This document shows, piece after piece, positions 1 to 6,375 of a stretch of 15,842 bases of DNA. Made by a program: the position numbers and the translations under genes. The notes beneath the pieces were generated by a model that did no database searches, was not told the origin of the DNA, and saw nothing but the letters and a program-made list of their open reading frames with translations. This DNA is from Cytophagaceae bacterium UBA6715 (GTDB lineage: Bacteria > Bacteroidota > Bacteroidia > Cytophagales > Spirosomataceae): the NCBI GenBank assembly GCA_002454335.1, contig DKIP01000060.1, positions 1 through 15,842 of the forward strand. The letters run 5' to 3'. Within the stretch, counting starts at the first letter, position 1. The number at the start of each line of letters is the position of its first letter.

Positions 1-69
1 TCTGCGACCCCGGCAGCGTCTACCACGCTCCAACGCGCAAGCCAGAGCTATATTGTCCAATAAACTTAT
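1..69. other. Window edge, unassigned GC-rich stretch
   Basis: These 69 bases lie beyond the 3' end of the Nfu gene. The first 50 or so are visibly more GC-rich than the rest of the window. On the plus strand one frame is open from base 1 to a TAA at 61-63 and another to a TAA at 71-73. Either could be the tail of a convergent gene cut off by the edge, but about 20 codons are too few to recognise a family or choose between frames. I also tested it as a tRNA fragment and could not build a consistent cloverleaf. Confidence 0.2.
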
Positions 70-663
70 TTAAACGCCCTCTGCAACAACTTCTTTGACC
101 GAAGGCACCATTCGGGTCATCAAGGTCTCAATGCCTGCCTTAAGCGTCATTTGAGACGATGGACAGCCAGAGCAAGATCCTTGTAATAAAACTTTCATTT
201 GACCTGTTGATTCATCAAATGAATGAAAAGTAATAGCACCTCCGTCGGATTCAACAGCAGGCTTCACGTACTCTTCTAAAACTTGCTTGATTTGGATGAT
301 AACCTCAGAATCCGAAGAGTCACCCTCTGCCGCAAATTCAGACGCAGGCAACGAGAATACAGGCTGTTTCTCCGCGAAATATTTCTTCAAGTATTGCTTA
401 ATACCAAACAATTCATCTTCCCAAGCCGCATTTTCCGTCTTTGTTAGCGTGATAAAATTATTGGTGATAAACACCCGACGAACAAATTCAAAGCCGAATA
501 AGGCTACCGCTAGAGGAGAATTTTTCTCTTTGGTCAATCCATCTGCTGGTTGAGTATAGTCAAATGACATGCCTTCTGGCAATAATTCCACATTAAAGAC
601 GAATTTCATCGAATGTGGATTAGGCGTAGATTCGGTATAAATTGTTACTGTAGAGGTAAGCAT
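70..663 (-). CDS. Nfu/NifU-type iron-sulfur cluster carrier
   Basis: A 197-residue protein with the two-domain layout of Nfu Fe-S carriers. Residues about 6-93 match the Nfu N-terminal domain, with the typical opening TIYTESTPNPHSMKF. An acidic, serine-rich linker follows (about 105-120), then a NifU C-terminal domain (about 122-190) with the cluster-binding motif GSCSGCPSS. The CxxC cysteines are C164 and C167. In this family the two cysteines hold a [4Fe-4S] cluster at a dimer interface and pass it to apo-proteins in the cytoplasm. The start at 663 fits the usual family N-terminus. The gene is separated from rpmA by a terminator and probably has its own promoter in 664-717, but I found no good -7 box there. 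Family assignment is firm; the client proteins are unknown. Confidence 0.93.
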   Translation of the reverse strand: MLTSTVTIYTESTPNPHSMKFVFNVELLPEGMSFDYTQPADGLTKEKNSPLAVALFGFEFVRRVFITNNFITLTKTENAAWEDELFGIKQYLKKYFAEKQPVFSLPASEFAAEGDSSDSEVIIQIKQVLEEYVKPAVESDGGAITFHSFDESTGQMKVLLQGSCSGCPSSQMTLKAGIETLMTRMVPSVKEVVAEGV

Positions 664-717
664 AAATTGAAGTTATAGAGCCTAAACCAACAATTGGCCA
701 ATAAGGTTTCGTAAAAT

Positions 718-747
718 AAAAAAAACCTGACACTTTCATGTCAGGTT
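718..747 (-). terminator. Intrinsic terminator after rpmA
   Basis: A perfect 9-bp stem, AACCTGACA (724-732) with TGTCAGGTT (739-747), encloses a 6-nt loop. On the minus strand it is followed directly by a run of eight T (plus-strand A at 718-725, partly shared with the stem). It lies 21 nt past the rpmA stop and before nfu, so it should end the rplU-rpmA transcript. There is no T run on the other side, so it acts on the minus strand only. Confidence 0.85.
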
Positions 748-768
748 CTCTCTGAAATTTGCAAATGA

Positions 769-1179
769 TTACTCAGCTGCCGCTTCTTTTTTCTTAGCAG
801 GTGCCTTTTTTGCTTTTGGAGCTGCTTCTACTGCAACCTCAGCTACAGGAGCCGCCTCTACTGCTGGAGCTGCCTTTTTCGCTGGTGCTTTCTTCGCTAC
901 TGGTGCCGCTGGTGCTTCCGCTGCCACTGCTGGCAATACGTGTACAAATGAACGACCCTTAAATCCTTTTTTGAATGCTACTACACCATCCGCTAAAGCA
1001 AATAATGTATGATCTTTTCCAAGACCAACATTTTCACCTGGGTTGTGCGCTGTTCCACGTTGACGAACAATAATGTTCCCCGCGATAACTGCTTGGCCTC
1101 CAAATAACTTAACGCCTAAGCGTTTACTATGTGATTCGCGCCCGTTTTTCGACGATCCGGCGCCTTTCTTATGTGCCAT
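769..1179 (-). CDS. rpmA: 50S ribosomal protein bL27 with Ala/Lys/Pro-rich tail
   Basis: Residues 1-84 are a complete bL27, starting MAHKKGAGSSKNGRES. The glycine- and lysine-rich N-terminus, which in the family reaches toward the peptidyl-transferase centre, begins right after the start Met, so no cleaved leader of the Firmicutes kind is present. bL27 is usually about 85 residues. Here 52 more follow (85-136), almost wholly A, K, P, V and E, with two similar lysine blocks (AKKAPAKKAAP at about 95-105 and AKKAPAKKKEAA at about 123-134). This tail resembles histone H1-like low-complexity tails and is expected to be disordered. The gene lies 37 nt after rplU in the same transcript, the common rplU-rpmA arrangement, and ends at a strong terminator. 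The core is certain; the role of the tail is unknown. Confidence 0.97.
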   Translation of the reverse strand: MAHKKGAGSSKNGRESHSKRLGVKLFGGQAVIAGNIIVRQRGTAHNPGENVGLGKDHTLFALADGVVAFKKGFKGRSFVHVLPAVAAEAPAAPVAKKAPAKKAAPAVEAAPVAEVAVEAAPKAKKAPAKKKEAAAE

Positions 1180-1216
1180 GTTTTTTTATTTTATGCGTTA
1201 AAACGCTAATTTTCAA

Positions 1217-1531
1217 TTATTTAACTGAGATCCCTTCGATTAACACTTGCGTCAAATCTTGACGGTGTCCATTCATTTTTTGGTAAGACTTTCTACGTTT
1301 CTTTTTGAATACCAAAACCTTCTCGCCACGAACGTGTGCTACGATTTTAGCTTGAACAGTCGCACCAGTTACTGTGGGTGCTCCTACGGAAATCTTTCCG
1401 TCATTGTCAACAAGTAATACCTTGTCGATAACCAGTGCAGCGCCTTCCGCTCCCGCCAAACGGTGGGTATATACGGTACGGTCTTTTTCTACTTTAAATT
1501 GCTGCCCGGCAATTTCTACGATTGCGTACAT
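1217..1531 (-). CDS. rplU: 50S ribosomal protein bL21
   Basis: A 104-residue bL21 beginning MYAIVEIAGQQFKVEKD, with the family's basic RNA-binding segment (FKKKRRKSYQKMNGHRQ) near the C-terminus. In the ribosome bL21 binds 23S rRNA and neighbours bL20. The open frame runs 10 codons further upstream to 1561, but MYAIVEIAGQQF is the conserved bL21 N-terminus, so the start is placed at 1531. The leader just before it is A/T-rich with no Shine-Dalgarno sequence, as usual in Bacteroidota. It is the first gene of the rplU-rpmA transcript, driven by the promoter at 1605-1635, which leaves a leader of about 65 nt. Confidence 0.97.
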   Translation of the reverse strand: MYAIVEIAGQQFKVEKDRTVYTHRLAGAEGAALVIDKVLLVDNDGKISVGAPTVTGATVQAKIVAHVRGEKVLVFKKKRRKSYQKMNGHRQDLTQVLIEGISVK

Positions 1532-1604
1532 TTTATATGTATTTAAGTGAAACAATCCCACGAGGCCAGGTCGTTACCTTTACAAAGCCTTTTAAATGGG
1601 GTCG

Positions 1605-1635
1605 CAAATATAAAAAGGATTTGCTACAAAGCAAA
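1605..1635 (-). promoter_or_regulatory. Bacteroidota-type promoter for rplU-rpmA
   Basis: On the minus strand TTTG (1632-1635) is followed after exactly 19 nt by TATATTTG (1605-1612). This is a full match to the Bacteroidota housekeeping promoter (TTTG, N19, TAnnTTTG). It sits in the gap after the purM stop and points at rplU. Transcription should start near 1598, giving a leader of about 65 nt before the rplU ATG. The leader has a weak CCCA/TGGG pairing around a small CTT/AAG hairpin, too weak to call a regulatory RNA. Confidence 0.8.
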
Positions 1636-1638
1636 GCC

Positions 1639-2808
1639 TTATTCGTAAATAAATTCTCCGTAAGTACTTTTTATCGTCAATTTCTTCGTTGGAGCCGCCT
1701 CCACACGTCCCACAATCTGCGCTGGAATGCCAAATGACTCCGAAATTTGAATAATCTCATCCGCAAACTCCGGCGCCACATAAATCTCCATCCGATGCCC
1801 CATGTTAAACACCTTGTACATCTCCTGAAAACTCGTACCACTTTCTTTTTGAATCAAATCAAACAGCGGCGGAATCGGAAATAAATTATCCTTGATTACA
1901 TGAACGCCCTCCACAAAATGCATCACTTTCGTCTGCGCCCCGCCAGAACAATGCACCATCCCATGAATCTGCGCTCTTAATGAACCCAAAATCGCCTTAA
2001 TCACGGGCGCGTAGGTCCGTGTAGGAGACAAAATCAATTGGCCTACATTCAAAGGTGTTCCCGGAACAGCCTCAGTCAACGAACGTGAACCGGAATAAAC
2101 TAAATCAAACGGCACAGATGGATCAAAACTCTCTGGATATTTTCCTGCCAAATAATTCCCCAATACATCATGACGTGCCGAAGTCAACCCATTGCTCCCC
2201 ATCCCTCCATTATAGGTCTTTTCATAAGTCGCCTGCCCATCCGAAGCCAAACCGACAATCACATCACCAGCTTGAATATTGCCATTCGAAATCACATCCG
2301 AACGCTTCATCCGACCAATCACCGTACTATCCACTATAATCGTACGTACCAAATCTCCCACATCTGCGGTCTCTCCTCCCGTGCTATATATCCCTAAACC
2401 ATTCTCGCGCAACATCTCCAGCACCTCTTCGGTCCCATTAATAATCTCCGCAATCACCTCGCCGGGAATCAAATTCTTGTTCCGACCAATTGTACTCGAA
2501 AGCAACATTTGATCCGTCGCCCCCACACAAATTAAATCATCTGTATTCATCACCACCGCATCCTGCGCAATCCCTCTCCACACTGAAATATCACCCGTTT
2601 CCTTCCAATACAAATAAGCCAAAGACGACTTCGTCCCTGCCCCATCCGCATGCATAATGTTGCAATAATCCGCATCTCCACCCAAAATATCAGGTGAAAT
2701 CTTGCAAAAAGCTTGCGGAAACAAACCCTTATCTAAATTGGCAATGGCCTTGTGAACATCTTCTTTAGAAGCCGAAACTCCCCGTTGCATGTAGCGATCG
2801 GTTGACAT
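1639..2808 (-). CDS. purM: Phosphoribosylaminoimidazole (AIR) synthase, PurM family
   Basis: A 389-residue PurM-family protein. In purine synthesis PurM uses ATP to cyclise formylglycinamidine ribotide to AIR in the cytoplasm. Visible family motifs are the nucleotide-binding segment HADGAGTK (53-60), MNTDDLICVGAT (87-98), the GGETAD motif (144-149), GSNGLTSAR (204-212) and a late FNMGHRMEI matching the FNxGxGM motif of E. coli PurM. It is longer than the E. coli enzyme (about 345) and diverged from it in these motifs; I believe this longer form is usual in Bacteroidota. An in-frame Met at residue 7 is an alternative start. It begins 3 nt after the hemB stop and is probably translated from the same mRNA. 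No function linking the two is needed. Confidence 0.92.
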   Translation of the reverse strand: MSTDRYMQRGVSASKEDVHKAIANLDKGLFPQAFCKISPDILGGDADYCNIMHADGAGTKSSLAYLYWKETGDISVWRGIAQDAVVMNTDDLICVGATDQMLLSSTIGRNKNLIPGEVIAEIINGTEEVLEMLRENGLGIYSTGGETADVGDLVRTIIVDSTVIGRMKRSDVISNGNIQAGDVIVGLASDGQATYEKTYNGGMGSNGLTSARHDVLGNYLAGKYPESFDPSVPFDLVYSGSRSLTEAVPGTPLNVGQLILSPTRTYAPVIKAILGSLRAQIHGMVHCSGGAQTKVMHFVEGVHVIKDNLFPIPPLFDLIQKESGTSFQEMYKVFNMGHRMEIYVAPEFADEIIQISESFGIPAQIVGRVEAAPTKKLTIKSTYGEFIYE

Positions 2809-2811
2809 ATT

Positions 2812-3783
2812 TTACGCTTGATTTAATTGAGCAAATTCTTTGGCAAAATACGTCAGAATCACCTGCGCACCCGCCCGTTTAATCGATAATAAACTTTCCA
2901 ACATCGCCTTCTCACCATCTAACCAGCCATTTTGCGCAGCTGCTTTAATCATGGCATATTCTCCAGAAACATTATACGCCGCAATGGGCAAATGACTATT
3001 TTCACGTAACAAAGCAATGATATCTAGGTAGGCCAAAGCCGGTTTCACCATCAAGAAATCCGCACCTTCCGCCTCATCCAATGCTAATTCGATTAAGGCC
3101 TCCCGACGATTCGCAGGGTTCATTTGGTAGGTTTTTTTATCTCCAAATTTAGGTGCCGACTCTAATGCATCCCGAAATGGGCCATAAAAAGCACTCGCAT
3201 ATTTAGCCGTGTAAGCCATAATTCCCACATTCGAAAATCCTGCACTGTCCAATGCTTCACGCAAATAGCCCACACGTCCATCCATCATATCCGAAGGTCC
3301 GATCAAACGAGAACCCGCTTGCGCTTGCGCAATCGCCATCTTAGCAAGTACCGGCAACGTTTCATCATTCAAAATTTGGCCGTCCTTCACAATCCCATCA
3401 TGTCCATCCGAACTATATGGATCCATGGCTACGTCAGTCAACAAAGAAATTTCTGGAAAACGGCTCGAAACCGCATGAATCGCATCTAAATACAAAGAAC
3501 CTGAACGGTAACTTTCAGAGGCTATTGAATCCTTCAAGGACTCCTCCACCTGCGGAAATAAGGCAAATGAGCGAATTCCTAATTTCACGCATTCTTCTAT
3601 CTCCTTCAACAATAAATCAAGCGAATAGCGGTGTATGCCCGGCATCGAAACAATCGGCGTCTTTTTATCCGAACCCGACTGAACAAACAAGGGAAATAAC
3701 ATGTCCTTCACCGAAAGGCGAGTCTCCTCGACCATATCTCGAATGACTGCACTCTGACGATTTCTACGCGGCCTTTGTAACAT
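2812..3783 (-). CDS. hemB: Delta-aminolevulinic acid dehydratase (porphobilinogen synthase)
   Basis: A 323-residue HemB, which joins two 5-aminolevulinate molecules into porphobilinogen in heme synthesis. The two active-site lysines are visible: K194 in AYTAKYASAFYGPFRDA and K247 in MVKPALAY. The metal region DVAMDPYSSDGHDG (117-130) has Ala and Asp where Zn-dependent enzymes such as E. coli HemB have three cysteines, so this is the cysteine-free type. The frame is open to a Met at 3804, but MLQRPRRNRQS is the family N-terminus, and the start at 3783 lies just downstream of a promoter whose -7 box (3802-3809) overlaps the longer start. The longer form would therefore not be transcribed. The leader is about 12 nt. 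It precedes purM with a 3-nt gap. Confidence 0.95.
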   Translation of the reverse strand: MLQRPRRNRQSAVIRDMVEETRLSVKDMLFPLFVQSGSDKKTPIVSMPGIHRYSLDLLLKEIEECVKLGIRSFALFPQVEESLKDSIASESYRSGSLYLDAIHAVSSRFPEISLLTDVAMDPYSSDGHDGIVKDGQILNDETLPVLAKMAIAQAQAGSRLIGPSDMMDGRVGYLREALDSAGFSNVGIMAYTAKYASAFYGPFRDALESAPKFGDKKTYQMNPANRREALIELALDEAEGADFLMVKPALAYLDIIALLRENSHLPIAAYNVSGEYAMIKAAAQNGWLDGEKAMLESLLSIKRAGAQVILTYFAKEFAQLNQA

Positions 3784-3801
3784 ATCGAATGATTTAAGGC
3801 A

Positions 3802-3833
3802 CAAAGGTAGGAATTATTGCGGCAGTTGGGAAA
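3802..3833 (-). promoter_or_regulatory. Bacteroidota-type promoter for hemB-purM
   Basis: On the minus strand TACCTTTG (3802-3809) fully matches the -7 consensus TAnnTTTG. The upstream element is weaker: TTTC (3830-3833) at 20 nt spacing instead of TTTG. It overlaps the last codons of the XRE gene. The predicted transcription start near 3795 supports the shorter hemB start at 3783. Confidence 0.65.
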
Positions 3834-4146
3834 GGATATTGTTTAATTGTCGTTCCAATAAATGTAATTTATCAACTTGTTGGACAAATTCCGCGCGTGT
3901 CACAAATCCATATCCCGCATAGACATGCTCTGCCACTTGCACTTCGGGTTCCTCCTCAAAAAATTGGGATAGATTAAATTGCAAAATCACCGACAACTGC
4001 ACCAAGCGTGATACAGTCAACTCTGTCTTACCTTGCTCTAATTTAGAATAAGTCGAAATCGCCATTCCCAATTTTATTGCCATATACTCCTGGCTATACT
4101 CATGAGATATTCGAATCTTACGGAGTCTTGCTGCATATTTTTTCAT
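3814..4146 (-). CDS. XRE-family helix-turn-helix regulator
   Basis: A 110-residue protein with a Cro/CI-type helix-turn-helix at about residues 6-62. The pattern RLRKIRISHEYSQEYMAIKLGMAISTYSKLEQGKT is characteristic: Q19 opens helix 2, and the STYSKLEQGK recognition helix follows. After an acidic segment (FFEEEPEVQ) comes a C-terminal helix with hydrophobic spacing (FVQQVDKLHLLERQLNNIL, about 87-105) that could dimerise as a short coiled coil. No ligand-binding domain is visible. It lies 79 bp after the M61 gene, and the gap has a perfect 10-bp inverted repeat that is a candidate operator. Its targets are unknown; autoregulation or control of the downstream hemB promoter are inferences. No good -7 box was found upstream. 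Confidence 0.85.
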   Translation of the reverse strand: MKKYAARLRKIRISHEYSQEYMAIKLGMAISTYSKLEQGKTELTVSRLVQLSVILQFNLSQFFEEEPEVQVAEHVYAGYGFVTRAEFVQQVDKLHLLERQLNNILSQLPQ

Positions 4147-4186
4147 AAGGCAAGATAATGAATCGTATATACTTACCCGTTATGAC

Positions 4187-4211
4187 AAAATCGACAAAAT
4201 ATGTCGATTTT
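4187..4211. repeat. Perfect 10-bp inverted repeat upstream of the XRE gene
   Basis: AAAATCGACA (4187-4196) and TGTCGATTTT (4202-4211) are exact reverse complements separated by 5 nt. The element lies 40 bp upstream of the XRE start and 15 bp past the M61 stop. It could be the operator of the XRE regulator, since dimeric regulators bind such dyads. It could also be a weak terminator for the operon ending in the M61 gene, because the stem ends in TTTT on the minus strand, although no longer T run follows. The sequence alone does not decide. Confidence 0.6.
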
Positions 4212-4225
4212 CGAAATAGATTTTC

Positions 4226-5692
4226 TTATTGTGCAACTCCAAAGACTTCCAAGCGATTCAACGCTATAATTTTTAAAACACCAGCCGATTCAAATTGCAA
4301 GCCCACACTTTCCAACAGCATAGCAATGTCACTTTCTAACGGATGCGAGGATTCAACCCAACGACTCCAGAATTCAGACAAAGATTCCCCATAAACTTCT
4401 TCCACCAAAGCATAAAAATCCTGGCGGGTATACCCACTTTTCAGTTGGCCATAGCGATTTTGCATCAGCAACATGACGTCGCGAAGCGATTTGGCATGCT
4501 GAAATTTCCGACGAATCAACAGGTCCAAACCCAATGCCACCAAGGCCCCCTTAAAATAGATTGAAACCCGTTTCCCCGGTAAGGCTGAACCGTAACCGTC
4601 CAACCACAAATCAACCGAACTTTCTATCAATGACTGCTTTGAAGCTCCATCCCGCTCAAAATGTAATTTCAAATTGCCCGCCAATAAATTCACATATTCC
4701 TCCGCATTCACCACACCCGATGCCCACAAAAACCAATCCCCCAAATAGGTCGTAATCCCCTCTATAATCCACCCCGTGTCAAAAATTACAACTCGAGTAT
4801 AATCATAGGGCAATAAGGCTTTCGGTCGGATCGTCGCCACATTCCACACATGAAACAATTCATGCGAACCCAAACCAATCAAATCCTCATAGGAATCTCG
4901 ATCCTCCGGACCCATGACCATCATCGTCGATTTCGTATGCTCTACTCCGTGATAAAATGGCTTCGAACAAATCCACAACATAAATCGATATTCCCGAACG
5001 GGAAATTCTCCCATATAGTCCAACTGATAAGCAACAAATTTCTGATATGCCTTTAGCAGTCGCTCTGAAAAATGCGTCTTAGGCCCCAAGCCTTGCAAAT
5101 AGAATTTCACCCCATGCGTTTTCCAAGCATGTGTATGCAGCTGTGGCGCAGCCAGAAAAGGCGAATCGACCAATTCACGATACGATTTTGCCCGCAATTT
5201 ATTTTTGTAAGTCCTTAATGAACAGAACGTTTCATAACACCCTGCCGGCGTGATTTTCGCCGGAAAAGCGCCACCTAATTCCTGCCCCACCTCCGACGAA
5301 AACCCCGCCGGCGGTAAGATAACCTCCACCTCACATGCCCGATTCTCACCGCGATGTGGAAACAACAAGCAATTCACAAAATTGATGTAAACCATCGATT
5401 CATCCACCCAAGATCCCCCCGCATCCGGCTGCTCCGCATGATAGCGATAGAAAACCGTAATGGGTTTCATCTCCTTAACATCAATCGTCCACGTAGACAA
5501 ATCCGATTTCACAACCACTGCATCATCACAGGTAACTGTGGCAATGTTTTTCGCAAAATGTTGCACCTGATAACGACCCGGCCGCCAAATAGGCAAATGC
5601 AATGCTAACGGCCCCGTGCGTGCAGGCACAAATGTCAACTCAATATCCAACGCATGAAACGAAGGGCTTATCCGATATTTCAATGTCCTCAT
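4226..5692 (-). CDS. M61-family metallopeptidase (glycyl aminopeptidase-like), short form
   Basis: A 488-residue gluzincin peptidase of the M61 type. The beta-rich N-terminal domain (about 1-170) has the family's WRPGRYQVQHFAKNI segment. The catalytic domain carries HELFH (277-281) in the context GSHELFHVWN, where H277 and H281 bind zinc and E278 is the catalytic base. E311 in WIIEGITTYLGD is the likely third ligand. GVEH at 249-252 matches the conserved motif before the active site. No signal peptide is seen, so it is probably cytoplasmic. M61 enzymes commonly have about 600 residues with a PDZ domain near the C-terminus; here the helical domain runs almost to the end with no PDZ-sized segment. 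Its ATG overlaps the recO stop by 4 nt (ATGA), so the two are probably translationally coupled. Substrate unknown. Confidence 0.85.
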   Translation of the reverse strand: MRTLKYRISPSFHALDIELTFVPARTGPLALHLPIWRPGRYQVQHFAKNIATVTCDDAVVVKSDLSTWTIDVKEMKPITVFYRYHAEQPDAGGSWVDESMVYINFVNCLLFPHRGENRACEVEVILPPAGFSSEVGQELGGAFPAKITPAGCYETFCSLRTYKNKLRAKSYRELVDSPFLAAPQLHTHAWKTHGVKFYLQGLGPKTHFSERLLKAYQKFVAYQLDYMGEFPVREYRFMLWICSKPFYHGVEHTKSTMMVMGPEDRDSYEDLIGLGSHELFHVWNVATIRPKALLPYDYTRVVIFDTGWIIEGITTYLGDWFLWASGVVNAEEYVNLLAGNLKLHFERDGASKQSLIESSVDLWLDGYGSALPGKRVSIYFKGALVALGLDLLIRRKFQHAKSLRDVMLLMQNRYGQLKSGYTRQDFYALVEEVYGESLSEFWSRWVESSHPLESDIAMLLESVGLQFESAGVLKIIALNRLEVFGVAQ

Positions 5693-6375
5693 GACAATAC
5701 TTCTTGTAAAACTTGCAATGACCGTAATTCCCCAAATGATTCCATATGCAAGCCATAATAATAAATCAAAGCACGCAAAATTGCGGCGCGCTGCACCCGA
5801 TTAACCCCTACTCCATCTCCATAATCTGCATCAAATAATTCCTGCAGAATCGAAGCTTCTAAATCCCCCAAGCCAAGAACGCCAGCCTCCCGCAATTGAT
5901 CCAAAAACTCCCTCACATGACCCGCATGGAATCCCAAAAACTCACTCAAACGCCACAGAAACTGCAAATGAAAATTCTCCAAATGCCCCTTCCCCTGATC
6001 CAATAACTGAAAAGACTCCTCCAAAAACGAAAATAATACCGGATTCGCCTCCTCTTCCCGCAACACCTTACTCAACACCTCCGTCAAAAAAAGTGCGATA
6101 CTCGATGTCGCAATATCAAAGGGAATCTTTCGATAAGGATAATAACATTTGGCCTCTGAAATCCGATGCAAGCCCTTTCCCGGCTTGTGATATACCTCTA
6201 AATCCAATAAAGTCAATGGCTGAAACAAGGCAATTTTATGTTTGGCCTTAGCCGAACGCACGCCATTTTCCACAAAAGAACTGATGCCAAATTCAGCGGT
6301 ATAAATGGTCACCAACAGGGATGATTCCCTGTATTTCATGTATTGAATAACGATTCCTTTGGTCTTATTCAGCAT
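5689..6375 (-). CDS. recO: DNA repair protein RecO
   Basis: A 228-residue RecO-type protein, normal in length. The N-terminal OB-fold region (about 1-80) starts KTKGIVIQYMKYRESSLLVTIYT and includes FGISSFVENGVRSAKAK, the usual RecO pattern. The rest is helical, with LFLTEVLSKVLREEEANP and FLWRLSEFLGFHA as recognisable C-domain segments. RecO works with RecR to load RecA onto SSB-coated single-stranded DNA at gaps. Only one cysteine is present (in EAKCYYPY), so the zinc finger found in some RecO proteins is absent. The start overlaps the acyltransferase stop by 11 nt and its stop overlaps the M61 start by 4 nt, placing it inside a tight operon. A downstream Met (residue 13) is possible but would cut into the OB fold. 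Confidence 0.92.
   Translation of the reverse strand: MLNKTKGIVIQYMKYRESSLLVTIYTAEFGISSFVENGVRSAKAKHKIALFQPLTLLDLEVYHKPGKGLHRISEAKCYYPYRKIPFDIATSSIALFLTEVLSKVLREEEANPVLFSFLEESFQLLDQGKGHLENFHLQFLWRLSEFLGFHAGHVREFLDQLREAGVLGLGDLEASILQELFDADYGDGVGVNRVQRAAILRALIYYYGLHMESFGELRSLQVLQEVLS

Noticed and set aside
1..60. tRNA-like look of the left edge on the minus strand (GCTC and GAGC arms, TGGTAGA loop)
   Set aside because: The arms overlap each other, the loop lacks the conserved T before the anticodon, and no T-arm is visible before the edge. I cannot build a cloverleaf.
664..717. Promoter for nfu
   Set aside because: The best -7 candidate on the minus strand (TAACTTCA) has two mismatches and no -33 box at a suitable distance.
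1195..1206. GCGTTAAAACGC hairpin between rplU and rpmA
   Set aside because: The stem is only 4 bp with a 4-nt loop and is followed by A, not T, on the minus strand. It is not a terminator or a supported regulatory structure.
2055..2512. Overlapping plus-strand frames opposite purM
   Set aside because: They are antisense to a conserved enzyme and have low-complexity composition with no family resemblance.
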